A stretch of 64,000 nt of DNA from assembly GCA_001282665.1 (NCBI GenBank), contig LN874948.1, positions 814,213 to 878,212 of the forward strand. Reading direction: 5' to 3'. A program made the position numbers and the translations under genes. Shown piece by piece: positions 8,062-17,095 of the stretch (position 1 is its first letter; every line of letters starts with the position of its first letter). The notes under the pieces are model-generated. The model searched no databases. It was not told the origin of the DNA and worked only from the letters and a program-made list of their open reading frames with translations. This DNA is from Clostridiales bacterium mt11. GTDB taxonomy: Bacteria > Bacillota > Clostridia > Tissierellales > Tepidimicrobiaceae.

Positions 8062-8772
8062 ATGAAAGAAGTATGGATAATAACATTTTATGGATTTATG
8101 GTAGGTATGGTTGGAACAGGCCTTGGAGGACTGATATCCTTAGTTATAAAAAATACCGATAGGATTTTAAGCTTTTTATTGGGATTGACTGGAGGATTTA
8201 TGTTATTTATAGTAACATTTCATCTGCTTCCCCAATCTTTTATGTTGGGAGGCTTAATCGTAACGATTATGGGAATCATGTTGGGGATACTATTGGTAAT
8301 ATTTGTGGAAAATCATGTGAATACTATGGTAAAAAATCCTCTTATGAAATCTAGTTTCCTATTGGGATTAAGCATAGCTATTCATAATCTTCCAGAAGGA
8401 TTAGCCTTAGGCTCTAGTTTCCTTACTATGACGGATTTAGGACCAACTCTTTCATTTGCTATGCTTCTACACAATATACCAGAAGGGTTATCCATGTCCA
8501 TCCCCCTTAAGGTCAATAAAATCTCTCCTTGGAAAATTGTAGCCTTATCCATATTAGCAGGAGTTCCTACAGGGATAGGTGCCTTCATAGGTGCTTATAT
8601 GGGTATGATTTCAAATGTATTTATCGCCCTTTGTTTATCTTTTGCTGGAGGCACTATGCTATATATAATATGTGACGAAATAATCCCAGATGCCAAAACT
8701 CTCTACAAAGGAAGGACTTCAACTATAGGAATAATAATGGGATTTACTATTGGAATAATATTATACTTCTAA
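8062..8772 (+). CDS. ZIP-family metal transporter
   Basis: Integral membrane protein of 236 aa with about eight hydrophobic segments, for uptake of zinc or another divalent cation. The two family motifs are HNLPEGLALG in helix 4 and HNIPEGLSMS in helix 5, which supply the metal-binding His and Glu residues. It resembles the GufA/ZupT branch, which lacks a long His-rich loop. The start has an AGGGTGAGGAT ribosome site. It stands alone and faces the convergent methyltransferase gene only 9 nt away. Metal specificity cannot be read from the sequence, and no Zur or Fur box is obvious upstream. Confidence 0.9.
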   Translation: MKEVWIITFYGFMVGMVGTGLGGLISLVIKNTDRILSFLLGLTGGFMLFIVTFHLLPQSFMLGGLIVTIMGIMLGILLVIFVENHVNTMVKNPLMKSSFLLGLSIAIHNLPEGLALGSSFLTMTDLGPTLSFAMLLHNIPEGLSMSIPLKVNKISPWKIVALSILAGVPTGIGAFIGAYMGMISNVFIALCLSFAGGTMLYIICDEIIPDAKTLYKGRTSTIGIIMGFTIGIILYF

Positions 8773-8781
8773 TACTTTATA

Positions 8782-9510
8782 TTAACTACGTCCCTTTGTC
8801 ATCTCGTAGGATGCTATTCCTACTGCTATAGATAGATTTAAAGAATCAATTTCATCACTATGGGGTATTATGACGCTGGTACCTATGTCTAAAAATTCAT
8901 CTCCTAGACCGCTTCCTTCGTTGCCAAATACTAAAGAAAATGGTTTATCTCCTTTAGGACTTACGGTATGTATGGTTTCCTTAGCATTTAACATAAATGG
9001 ATATATATCATGATTAAAGCTTCCCATGTAGCTTTCAAAATCGTCAAAGTATTGAAAATGGAGTCTAAATAATGCTCCCATAGAGGCTCTAACTACTTTA
9101 GGATCATATATATCTACAGCTGGTCTTATAATAGCCAATTCCTTTATATTGAATCCTAGAATAGTTCTTATTATGGTTCCTAAATTGCCCATGTCGCTGG
9201 GATTTACTAAAACTACATGATCTTTCAATGGGTTTAACATAGTCTCATACTTTTCAAATACACCTATAGCATAGCAATTTTCTTTTTTACTTATTCTATT
9301 TATGGCTTTGTTATTTATTTCAACTTCTATACCCTTCTTTTTACATATATCTAATATCTTCATAACACCCTGATTCTCTCTGCTATTTTCACTAATAACC
9401 ACTTTAATCACTTTATCATGTTTAAAATTTAACAGCTCTAGTGTTGGAAAAACCCCTAGAGAATAAGAATATTCAAAGCTCTTCTTATATGATTTTAGTT
9501 GTACATCCAT
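8782..9510 (-). CDS. TrmH/SpoU-family RNA 2'-O-methyltransferase
   Basis: SAM-dependent trefoil-knot methyltransferase of 242 aa. All three SPOUT motifs are seen: NPSDMGNLGTIIRT, LVFGNEGSGL and IPHSDEIDSLNLSIAVGIASYE. An N-terminal substrate-binding segment of about 95 residues precedes them, as in RlmB/TsnR-like enzymes. The substrate (23S rRNA or tRNA) cannot be decided. It lies directly downstream of prfA but beyond the prfA terminator-like hairpin, and is convergent with the ZIP transporter. Confidence 0.88.
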   Translation of the reverse strand: MDVQLKSYKKSFEYSYSLGVFPTLELLNFKHDKVIKVVISENSRENQGVMKILDICKKKGIEVEINNKAINRISKKENCYAIGVFEKYETMLNPLKDHVVLVNPSDMGNLGTIIRTILGFNIKELAIIRPAVDIYDPKVVRASMGALFRLHFQYFDDFESYMGSFNHDIYPFMLNAKETIHTVSPKGDKPFSLVFGNEGSGLGDEFLDIGTSVIIPHSDEIDSLNLSIAVGIASYEMTKGRS

Positions 9511-9543
9511 TTTAATTCCTCCATTATATCCTTAAAATAAATT

Positions 9544-9576
9544 AAAGGGACGAAGCCCTTAGCCCATAGTCCCTTT
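9544..9576 (-). terminator. Terminator-like hairpin after prfA
   Basis: Arms AAAGGGAC and GTCCCTTT (9544-9551, 9569-9576) with a 17-nt loop. On the minus strand a weak T-rich tail (AATTTATTTT) follows. It may only partly end transcription before the methyltransferase gene. Confidence 0.6.
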
Positions 9577-9600
9577 TACTATTATTTCTAATCCATTAAA

Positions 9601-10668
9601 TTATACTACTTGTTTTAGTTTTTCTGCTTGATCGGATGTTATCAATCCGTCTATCATCTCATCAATATCTCCGTCTAAGAAATCTTCCAATTTATAAACT
9701 GTCATATTGATTCTGTGATCTGTAATTCTACCTTGAGGGAAATTGTATGTTCTAATTCTCTCAGACCTATCTCCTGTACCTACTTGGCTCCTTCTTTCTT
9801 CAGCTATTTCATCGTGTTGTTCAGTCATAAGCTTGTCATATAGTCTAGTCTTTAATATCTTCATTGCTTTTTCTTTGTTCTTAAGTTGAGATTTCTCATC
9901 TTGGCAGGCTACTACCATACCCGTTGGAATGTGAGTTATTCTAACTGCGGAGTCGGTAGTGTTAACACTTTGACCGCCATTTCCAGAAGAACGATATACA
10001 TCTACCCTTATTTCAGATGGATTAACTTCTATATCTATATCCTCTGCTTCTGGTAATACGGCAACTGTAGCTGTAGATGTATGGATTCTACCACTAGATT
10101 CTGTAGTAGGAACCCTCTGAACCCTATGGACACCAGATTCATATTTTAATCTACTATAAGCACCTTTACCTTTTATCATGAATATAACTTCTTTGAATCC
10201 ACCTACACCCTGTTCATTGGTACTCATGATTTCAGTTTTCCACCCTTGTCTTTCTGCATACATACTATACATTCTAAACAAGTCTCCAGCAAATAAGCCA
10301 GCTTCATCTCCACCAGCTCCAGCCCTTATCTCCACAATAACATTCTTGTGGTCATTTGGATCCTTTGGTATTAGAAGTACCTTTAACTCTTCTTCTAATT
10401 TAACAACGATCTCCTCTAATTCGGATATTTCACTTTTCAATAATTCCTTCATTTCATCGTCTAATTTCTCTTTTAACATTTCCTTATCTTCTTCAAGGGT
10501 ATCTTGAGCCTTTGTATATTCCCTATGCTTAAAGACAATTGGTTCAACTTCAGCATGTTCTTTAACTAATTTTTGCCATTCTTCAATATTGCTCATGACC
10601 TCAGGGTCTATTATCTTTTGACTTAATTCCTTATATTTGTTTTCTAAAAATGATAATTTTTCTATCAT
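9601..10668 (-). CDS. prfA: Peptide chain release factor 1
   Basis: Recognises UAA and UAG and triggers peptide release on the ribosome. The 355-aa length is typical. It has the catalytic GGQ motif in SSGNGGQSVNTTDS, the codon-recognition PxT segment (RVPTTES), and the GAGGDEAGLFA motif. The start has AAGGAGG at good spacing. The enzyme that methylates the GGQ glutamine, PrmC, is encoded just upstream, separated by the two chromate transporter genes. Confidence 0.97.
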   Translation of the reverse strand: MIEKLSFLENKYKELSQKIIDPEVMSNIEEWQKLVKEHAEVEPIVFKHREYTKAQDTLEEDKEMLKEKLDDEMKELLKSEISELEEIVVKLEEELKVLLIPKDPNDHKNVIVEIRAGAGGDEAGLFAGDLFRMYSMYAERQGWKTEIMSTNEQGVGGFKEVIFMIKGKGAYSRLKYESGVHRVQRVPTTESSGRIHTSTATVAVLPEAEDIDIEVNPSEIRVDVYRSSGNGGQSVNTTDSAVRITHIPTGMVVACQDEKSQLKNKEKAMKILKTRLYDKLMTEQHDEIAEERRSQVGTGDRSERIRTYNFPQGRITDHRINMTVYKLEDFLDGDIDEMIDGLITSDQAEKLKQVV

Positions 10669-10795
10669 GTTTTACCTCCTTCCTGTATCTTATCTCATTT
10701 ATGGATAAAAAATTGTAATTCTAATTGATATTTCTTATATTATATCATGATCGTCATATAAAAATCCAATTCACAAAGAGAAGAATAGCACAATT

Positions 10796-10821
10796 AGAAT
10801 AAATTGTAAAGAATTTATTCT
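10796..10821. other. Hairpin at the end of the chromate transporter pair
   Basis: Perfect 10-bp arms AGAATAAATT and AATTTATTCT with a 6-nt loop overlap the stop region of the second chromate gene. There is no strong T-run, so this is either a weak terminator or an mRNA 3'-end structure. Confidence 0.45.
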
Positions 10822-11363
10822 TCATTTTTTAATTTCTTTTTATTGTATATTATAGCACTAATTCCACCAATTAATATCAAATATATTGGACTAATATCTA
10901 AAAATACTATAGCCAAAACCGTTAATAAGGATACAATTAATTTGCCAGAAGTAAATTTAGATGATTTCATCAGTTTATATACCGCCGATGCAATAAGTGC
11001 TACAACAGCAGGTCTTATACCTAAAAATACCTTTTCAATAATTGGATTATTTCTATACTGGAAGAATACCGTTGCAACTAATAATATAATCAAAAAAGAA
11101 GGCAAAACGGTACCAAGTAAAGAAGCTAATGCTCCCTTAATTCCATTCAACCTGTATCCTATGTATATACTGGTATTAACAGCCATTGCCCCAGGTGAGC
11201 CTTGAGCTATAGCGATGACATCTAGAAATTCATCTTCTTCTAACCATTTATTTTTATCTACCACTTCTTCTTGGATAATTGGTATCATGGCATATCCTCC
11301 ACCAAATGTGAAGGCTCCTATTTTAAAAAAGGTAATAAATAGCTTAAACAACATAGTCCTCAC
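10815..11363 (-). CDS. Chromate transporter family protein, second half-size subunit
   Basis: Short CHR-family membrane protein (182 aa, about six hydrophobic segments), homologous to the gene before it and to one half of full-length ChrA. It has FGGGYAMIP near the N-terminus and a degenerate SPGAMAVNT where its partner has TPGPIAINS. Short CHR proteins occur as adjacent pairs thought to form heteromers with opposed topology. The GTG at 11363 aligns with the partner's start, and an ATG at 11354 is also possible. The natural substrate may be sulfate, chromate or another anion. Confidence 0.85.
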   Translation of the reverse strand: MRTMLFKLFITFFKIGAFTFGGGYAMIPIIQEEVVDKNKWLEEDEFLDVIAIAQGSPGAMAVNTSIYIGYRLNGIKGALASLLGTVLPSFLIILLVATVFFQYRNNPIIEKVFLGIRPAVVALIASAVYKLMKSSKFTSGKLIVSLLTVLAIVFLDISPIYLILIGGISAIIYNKKKLKNEE

Positions 11364-11369
11364 CCATCC

Positions 11370-11891
11370 TTAATATAATATTACACCTGTTATTCCTGCT
11401 AAGATAATGGCAAATATAGGGTTTAACTTTTTAAAAGTCACAAGATAAAATAATGCCATACTTATAAATACGGATTTAATATCTATAAAAGCATCCATAG
11501 CTACAGATACAGCTGCTGAAGCAATAAGTCCTAAAACTATAGGTCTTATACCTTTAAAAAACCAATCCGAATAGGGAGAATTTTTAAATTTGTTAAGAAA
11601 ATGGATAATAATGCTCATAACTATAAAGGAAGGTAATACTACTGCAACAGTTGCTACTACAGACCCTAGTACTCCTGACACTTTATAGCCTAAAAAGGTG
11701 GCACTATTTATAGCAATAGGTCCTGGTGTCATCTCCGATACCGCTAATATATCTATAAATTCTGAATTGGTAAGCCAACCATGAACTTCAATAATTTCTT
11801 CTTTAATTAGAGGAAGCATAGCATATCCTCCTCCAAAACTAAAAGCTCCTATTTTAAAAAAGGAGATAAACAATTTAACTAAAGTATTCAC
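11370..11891 (-). CDS. Chromate transporter family protein, first half-size subunit
   Basis: Short CHR-family membrane protein of 173 aa with FSFGGGYAMLPLI and the conserved EMTPGPIAINSATF motif. It is 6 nt upstream of its paralogue, so the two are expressed together and probably pair. It follows prmC by 13 nt and so sits in the DUF1385-prmC-chr-chr unit leading towards prfA. This position is unrelated to translation and suggests insertion of the pair between prmC and prfA, which are usually adjacent. Confidence 0.87.
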   Translation of the reverse strand: MNTLVKLFISFFKIGAFSFGGGYAMLPLIKEEIIEVHGWLTNSEFIDILAVSEMTPGPIAINSATFLGYKVSGVLGSVVATVAVVLPSFIVMSIIIHFLNKFKNSPYSDWFFKGIRPIVLGLIASAAVSVAMDAFIDIKSVFISMALFYLVTFKKLNPIFAIILAGITGVILY

Positions 11892-11904
11892 TTATCCATC
11901 CTCC

Positions 11905-12768
11905 TTAGCCCACAACTCCCATTACCACTCTATCTAAGCCATGTAAATCCTTTAATATACGGGTATCCTTATAACCTTCTTTTAGTAGGATATCCTCTAC
12001 TTTTTTCCCCTGATCATAGCCTATCTCAAAGATTAATAGTCCTCCGTCTTTTAAATACTTCTTACTTTCAGGTATTATCTTTTTATAAAATCGAAGCCCA
12101 TCTTCTCCTCCATCTAAGGCAGACATAGGTTCATAATCCTTTACCTCCGTCTGTAAGGTTTTAATTTCTTCATTAGGTATATAAGGAGGATTAGAAGCTA
12201 TTATATGGAATTTACCTTCTAACCCTAATCCTTCTATACCTTGAAACAAATCTCCCTTATATAAAGAAACATTGCTTAATTTAAACCTTTCTTTATTTAT
12301 ATTAGCTATCTTTAAAGGTGGATCATAAAAGTCCACTCCATAGGCATTTACATTTTTTTTATAATAGGCTATAGATAAGATTATAGCACCACTGCCTATG
12401 CCTAAATCTAAGAAGTTTATAGGTTCATCTTTATATTTTTCATCGATATATTTTAAGATGTATTCCACCATGGTTTCCGTATCAGAGCGAGGAATCAAAA
12501 CCCCTTCATCTACATAGAATTCAAGTCCCATAAACTCCTTTTCCTTCAATATATACTGAAAGGGGTAGCCTAATCTTCTCTTCTCCATTAATTCTAAAAA
12601 CTTATCCACAATAGGCTGTGATACTTCCGTATCCCCATGGGTATAAATATAGGTTCTATCCACATTTAATAATTTTCCAAGTAAAAGAGCAGCTTCTAAT
12701 ACGGGATTTCCATATTCTCTATCCTTTATCATTTCTACTCCTTTTTTTAACAAGTGGTTTATTTCCAC
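11905..12768 (-). CDS. prmC: Release factor glutamine N5-methyltransferase
   Basis: Methylates the glutamine of the GGQ motif in RF1 and RF2. The 287-aa protein has an N-terminal helical release-factor-binding domain (about 1-80) and a Rossmann SAM-binding domain with LDLGIGSGAI and the catalytic NPPY motif (SNPPYIPNEE). It starts with GTG behind a GGAGGAA site and overlaps the DUF1385 gene by 10 nt, so it is translationally coupled. PrfA, its substrate, is encoded about 1.2 kb downstream. Confidence 0.95.
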   Translation of the reverse strand: MEINHLLKKGVEMIKDREYGNPVLEAALLLGKLLNVDRTYIYTHGDTEVSQPIVDKFLELMEKRRLGYPFQYILKEKEFMGLEFYVDEGVLIPRSDTETMVEYILKYIDEKYKDEPINFLDLGIGSGAIILSIAYYKKNVNAYGVDFYDPPLKIANINKERFKLSNVSLYKGDLFQGIEGLGLEGKFHIIASNPPYIPNEEIKTLQTEVKDYEPMSALDGGEDGLRFYKKIIPESKKYLKDGGLLIFEIGYDQGKKVEDILLKEGYKDTRILKDLHGLDRVVMGVVG

Positions 12769-13712
12769 AAGTCTTCCTCCTTATTGTCAGTTAAAACAGC
12801 TTTTAAAGCTTCAATAGCTACTTCTATTTGTTCTCCGTCAGGCTCCTTTACCGTTGCAATCTTTTGCATCATAAGACCGGGATAAGATAGATAATAGGCT
12901 AGACGTGAATTGCTCTTACCAATTAGTCTATTTATCTCATAGGATATTCCTGCAATTACAGGGAGCATCAATATTCTAATTATAAGCCTTTGTAATGGAT
13001 TAGGCCATCCAAAAAATGATAGGACTAATATACTTATAATCATCACCATAAATAAGAAACTGGTACCACATCTTGGATGGAGTATAGGGTATTTCTTTAC
13101 ATTTTCTACAGTTAAGTCATCTCCATTTTCATAACAGTGAATGGTTTTATGCTCTGCACCATGATATTCAAATACCCTGCCCATATCTTCCATTTTAGAA
13201 ACTGTAACTATATATATGAGAAAGATAACTATACGGATTAAACCTTCTACTAAATTTAACAAAAGGGGTGTTTCTATTCTCTTCTTAAATAAGTTAGTGA
13301 AAAAACTTGGAAGTAGTATAAACAAACCTATAGTTAACGCCAATGAAAATAATAGCGTTAAAACTATCTCCACATCCTCTGCTTTATCTTTAAAAACCCT
13401 CTCCAAAAAACTTTCACCTTGTTCTTCATCTGACTCTTCATCAAAAAATTCAGCAGAGTACATTAACGCCTTTATGCCAAAGACCATGGATTCCACTAGC
13501 CCTACCATTCCCCTTATAAAGGGTAATCTAAAGAATTTATGTCTCATGCCTAGAGTATTCAATTTATCCTTTTTTAGGACTATCTCCTTGTCTGGTTTTC
13601 TCACTGCTATAGCCACATCTTTTGGACCTCTCATGAGAATACCTTCTATTAAAGCTTGACCTCCTATGGAGGTTATATGTTTAGGAATCCTATTCACATC
13701 TTTTATTTTCAA
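12759..13712 (-). CDS. DUF1385 (YqhQ-like) membrane protein
   Basis: Conserved membrane protein of unknown function, found beside prmC-prfA in many Clostridia. Near the N-terminus is the family motif IGGQALIEGILMRGP. The centre holds several hydrophobic segments and HGAEHKTIHCYENG, a His-rich motif suggestive of metal binding, then HPRCGTSFLF. The TTG at 13712 is preferred because GGGGAG lies 7 nt upstream. The ATG at 13733 has no ribosome site. It overlaps prmC. No function can be assigned from sequence. Confidence 0.88.
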   Translation of the reverse strand: MKIKDVNRIPKHITSIGGQALIEGILMRGPKDVAIAVRKPDKEIVLKKDKLNTLGMRHKFFRLPFIRGMVGLVESMVFGIKALMYSAEFFDEESDEEQGESFLERVFKDKAEDVEIVLTLLFSLALTIGLFILLPSFFTNLFKKRIETPLLLNLVEGLIRIVIFLIYIVTVSKMEDMGRVFEYHGAEHKTIHCYENGDDLTVENVKKYPILHPRCGTSFLFMVMIISILVLSFFGWPNPLQRLIIRILMLPVIAGISYEINRLIGKSNSRLAYYLSYPGLMMQKIATVKEPDGEQIEVAIEALKAVLTDNKEEDLWK

Positions 13713-13794
13713 ATCATCAACTCCCCAAAACATTTTGTAGATTTATTATACCATATAAAAACAATGATAAACACTTATCTTTTAGTTAGTCCAT

Positions 13795-13824
13795 AAAAAA
13801 TAAGCAAGCAATAGCCTGCTTATT
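13795..13824 (-). terminator. Intrinsic terminator after xylulokinase
   Basis: The minus strand reads AATAAGCA, a 10-nt loop, TGCTTATT and then a T-rich run. It ends the aldolase-lyxose isomerase-DUF4432-xylB unit. Confidence 0.8.
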
Positions 13825-13868
13825 GAGATTATGAGTATCTCCACGAATTCTTATCAATACTATAAAAT

Positions 13869-15359
13869 TCAGTTCAAAAGTTTATTACATTCTTTTAAAT
13901 TGTCATATAATAAAGTGTATATTTGATAATACTTTTCATATAATTTAGCATTATCTTTATTTGGTTTTACTGTTTTTGTTACTTTTACCGATTTATCAAG
14001 AATTGATTTAAAATCCTCAAAAATTCCAGAACCTACTCCAGCAATTATTGCTGCTCCAAAAGCAGGACCTTCCTGTATATTTATCAGACTTATTTCCTTA
14101 TTTAATACATCAGCCATTATACTGACCCATAATTGACTATTGGCTCCTCCACCTGTTATTCTAATTTCTTCTATATCTACACTATTTTCTATACTAGCCA
14201 GACAATCTCTAAATCCCAAAGATACACCTTCTAAAACACTTCTTATAATATCCTTATTATTTGTGTTAGATGAAAGTCCATAAAACATTGATTTGGCATT
14301 TGGATCTGGATGCGGGCTTCTTTCTCCAAAAAGATAGGGTACAAATATAACTCCGTTACTTCCAGGGCATGACTCTGATGCCATATCAGTTAATTCATCA
14401 TATGATTTAGCAGTTTTTAATATGTTTTTCTTTAACCATTTAAAACACATTCCAGCAGACAACATTACAGTCATAATGTACCAGGAATCATTGCAAGCGT
14501 GATTGAAAAAATGTAAATTTCCTTTTGTCTCTATAGAATTCTTGTCGGTATAAGCAACTATAGTACCTGATGTTCCTATACTTAAGACAGCTTTAGAATT
14601 CTCTACTATTCCACTTCCTATAGCTGCACATGCATTATCTGCTCCTCCTGCAACTATTAAAGTTTTCTCACTTAGACCTAATTCTTTAGCCACTTCTTTA
14701 TCTATATTCCCTACAATATCTGTAGACTTGACTACCTTTGGAAAAATATTATCTTTTAAATTTAACTTTTTAATTAACTCACTATTCCATCTTTTATTTT
14801 TTACATCATATAACAATGTACCAGCTGCATCAGACATTTCAGTGCTTATATCTTTAGTAAACTTATATCTAATATAATCTTTTGGTAATAATACACACTC
14901 AAGTTTCTCATAATTTCCTTTCTCATTTTCCCTTAACCAAAGTATTTTAGGGGCAGTAAACCCTTCTAAAGCTGGGTTAGATACGTAATCTAATAATGAA
15001 TCCAATCCTCCAACAGTATCATATATTTCTTCACACTGTTTAGAAGTTCTAGTATCATTCCACAATATAGCTGGTCTTAATACATTGTTATCTTTATCTA
15101 GGAAAACTGAACTATGCATTTGTCCTGTAAAACTTATTGCCTTAATTTCATCCTTATTTATATAAGTTTCTTTTACAAGTTCTGAAACTACTTTTTTGGT
15201 ACTATTCCACCATGATTCTGGTTCTTGTTCCATCCAACCTTTTTTTATAACTTTTATATCATATGATTCTATCTTTGAAGCTATCACTTTACCTGTACTA
15301 TCAATTATTATTGCTTTTACACCGCTAGTTCCTACGTCTATTCCCATAAGATACTCCAC
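13869..15359 (-). CDS. xylB: Xylulokinase (FGGY family)
   Basis: Phosphorylates D-xylulose to xylulose 5-phosphate. At 496 aa it has the family length. The ATPase fold shows GIDVGTSGVKA (phosphate 1), the xylulokinase-type FTGQMHSSVFLD and AILWNDTRT, GGADNACAAIGSG, and a late ITGGGANSQLW motif. The GTG start has GGAGGTG 7 nt upstream. The neighbouring D-lyxose isomerase makes D-xylulose, which fits this kinase. A kinase for another ketopentose remains possible. It is the last gene of the sugar unit. Confidence 0.9.
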   Translation of the reverse strand: MEYLMGIDVGTSGVKAIIIDSTGKVIASKIESYDIKVIKKGWMEQEPESWWNSTKKVVSELVKETYINKDEIKAISFTGQMHSSVFLDKDNNVLRPAILWNDTRTSKQCEEIYDTVGGLDSLLDYVSNPALEGFTAPKILWLRENEKGNYEKLECVLLPKDYIRYKFTKDISTEMSDAAGTLLYDVKNKRWNSELIKKLNLKDNIFPKVVKSTDIVGNIDKEVAKELGLSEKTLIVAGGADNACAAIGSGIVENSKAVLSIGTSGTIVAYTDKNSIETKGNLHFFNHACNDSWYIMTVMLSAGMCFKWLKKNILKTAKSYDELTDMASESCPGSNGVIFVPYLFGERSPHPDPNAKSMFYGLSSNTNNKDIIRSVLEGVSLGFRDCLASIENSVDIEEIRITGGGANSQLWVSIMADVLNKEISLINIQEGPAFGAAIIAGVGSGIFEDFKSILDKSVKVTKTVKPNKDNAKLYEKYYQIYTLLYDNLKECNKLLN

Positions 15360-15371
15360 GAAAACACCTCC

Positions 15372-16433
15372 TTAAATATTCCTAATCCATCTATCTATAT
15401 TTTCTCTTCCATCTATAATTCCAAACTCTATTTCATAATTTACTTCTTCAAATGGTTTCAATATTCTTAATCTATTTTCCTTACGTTCTATATCTCTACC
15501 ATTTACCCTACAATTTCCCGGTTCCAATCCTGTAACATAGTTTCCCTCTCCTGTAAACTTCCATTGTGTAAAATAGGGTAATGTTTTAGAATTGTATTTT
15601 ATATAAATTCCTAAATCAATATTATGATTTATAAATGCTACCTTGCATATACCATCTTTTGAAGATTCTAATGAATGATAATAGACAACATCAGGATAAT
15701 CTTTTGTTGGAGCTAGATATTCATTATACTTATCCCATCTATTGGAAGCTACTTCATCCCTAGGAACAACTTCTTTTGTCCTCAAATATAATTTAGAATC
15801 TAAATCTAAAACTGGATGCCCTATATTGAAATGATACAATATCATATTACTAGTATCCCTAAATCCTTCATTCACTACTTTATCCTTTATGAAAAATCTG
15901 TTTTCTCCTGCCTTAACTCTTATCTGTCTATTTAATACTAAATTATAATTTAATGCCTTTCCCTCTCTTACACTACCATTCACTTCTAATATAAGCTCAT
16001 CATTATCCCAATACTTTCTAGTGTAAAATTCCTCTGCTGGTGTATTACTAACTCTCCCATGTAATCCTAACTTCTCTCCATCATCTACACATGGAGCACC
16101 TAAATATGTCAACCCACATGTAGTTAGCAATCCACCTCCATAATTCCTAAGCCAGCCATCTTCCAAAGGCTCAAAGTATTCAGAAGAAGATTCTTTCACG
16201 ACAGACCTAAATGATATTGGTATACCTTTGTAACTACAAACTCCTATGTCCATTCCTCTACCTTCTAAAACCTCAAAACTTAAACCTCCACCAGTTTTTA
16301 CTTCTACAGCAGATAAGCCTTTAGCCCTTGATGAATTATATTCATATTTTTTAAATCCAATTAAATGGTCAAAAGAACCGAAATATCTCTGAAAATCTAT
16401 TTTTGTATAGTCCCTTCCTAATATCTTCACCAT
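15372..16433 (-). CDS. DUF4432, aldose 1-epimerase-like protein
   Basis: Galactose-mutarotase-like beta-sandwich protein of 353 aa. Recognisable features are EGRGMDIG early on, CGLTYLGAP, LGLHGRVSNTPAE, a central YHFNIGHP and a late GLEPGNC. The family occurs in sugar and sugar-acid operons and probably interconverts anomers or isomers of the operon's substrate, though few members are characterised. The start has AGGAG at 8 nt. It lies 12 nt before xylB. A strong hairpin in the 89-nt gap after the isomerase gene may lower its expression. Confidence 0.85.
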   Translation of the reverse strand: MVKILGRDYTKIDFQRYFGSFDHLIGFKKYEYNSSRAKGLSAVEVKTGGGLSFEVLEGRGMDIGVCSYKGIPISFRSVVKESSSEYFEPLEDGWLRNYGGGLLTTCGLTYLGAPCVDDGEKLGLHGRVSNTPAEEFYTRKYWDNDELILEVNGSVREGKALNYNLVLNRQIRVKAGENRFFIKDKVVNEGFRDTSNMILYHFNIGHPVLDLDSKLYLRTKEVVPRDEVASNRWDKYNEYLAPTKDYPDVVYYHSLESSKDGICKVAFINHNIDLGIYIKYNSKTLPYFTQWKFTGEGNYVTGLEPGNCRVNGRDIERKENRLRILKPFEEVNYEIEFGIIDGRENIDRWIRNI

Positions 16434-16478
16434 AATAATAGCTCCTTCTTATAAACTTATTTAATACATATTTTTATA

Positions 16479-16512
16479 AACAAAGTGTCCCAAATATTTG
16501 AGACACTTTGTT
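16479..16512. other. Intercistronic hairpin between lyxose isomerase and DUF4432
   Basis: Arms AACAAAGTGTC and GACACTTTGTT, with an inner CAAAT/ATTTG stem and one mismatch. It is followed on the minus strand by only a weak T-rich stretch, so attenuation or mRNA stabilisation is more likely than full termination. Confidence 0.6.
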
Positions 16513-16522
16513 TGTTTAAAAA

Positions 16523-17062
16523 TTAATATTCTGGTAATCTTTTTATATTCTCATCAGTAAATATATCAGATGAATCATCACTATTAGAAGAAAACTCTGA
16601 AACTACAGCTCCTTCTTCTCCTGCTTGGAACCAATGACGGGTATTTGGTTTAATTGTAAATTGCTCACCTGGTTCAAGTACTATTTCGTGAAATGCCGTA
16701 TAAGAACTTTCATAACCTTTTGGTGGTTTAACTTTTGGATTAATTGTTTCTTCTCCTTCTATATACAAATATACTTTTCCCCACCTACATCTAAATGTTT
16801 CCATTTTACCTTCAGAACCATCTTCTCTTTTTGGATGTCTATGTTCTGGACATGTTTGATTTGGAAATAAGACCATTTCTTTTCCACAATATCTATTATT
16901 ATTTACATATGTTACTAATTGCAATCCAATTTCTTCTATATTATCTAATCCAAAATCTGCAACTTCAATATTTGCTATTTCATCTTCTGTTAAAACTATA
17001 TGAGCTTTCTCAAAATATTCATAAGCTTTCCTTCTAACAATATCAACTACTTCCTTTTTCAT
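16523..17062 (-). CDS. D-lyxose ketol-isomerase
   Basis: Cupin-fold isomerase that converts D-lyxose to D-xylulose and may also act on D-mannose. Length is 179 aa. The diagnostic segment has CPEHRHPKREDGSEGK followed by ETFRCRWG. The metal site is formed by the two His of HRH, a Glu, and the later His in PNTRHWFQAGEEG. The ATG at 17062 has AGGAGG 10 nt upstream, and a longer TTG-initiated frame begins within the untranslated leader. Xylulokinase downstream completes a lyxose-to-xylulose-5-P route. Confidence 0.9.
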   Translation of the reverse strand: MKKEVVDIVRRKAYEYFEKAHIVLTEDEIANIEVADFGLDNIEEIGLQLVTYVNNNRYCGKEMVLFPNQTCPEHRHPKREDGSEGKMETFRCRWGKVYLYIEGEETINPKVKPPKGYESSYTAFHEIVLEPGEQFTIKPNTRHWFQAGEEGAVVSEFSSNSDDSSDIFTDENIKRLPEY

Positions 17063-17095
17063 TTCAACTAAGCCTCCTGTCAAAAATCAAGAATT

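Noticed and set aside
16625..17037. Plus-strand open frames rich in Phe, Leu and Tyr opposite the lyxose isomerase gene
   Set aside because: They are antisense shadows of a well-supported gene and lack ribosome sites and plausible protein sequence.
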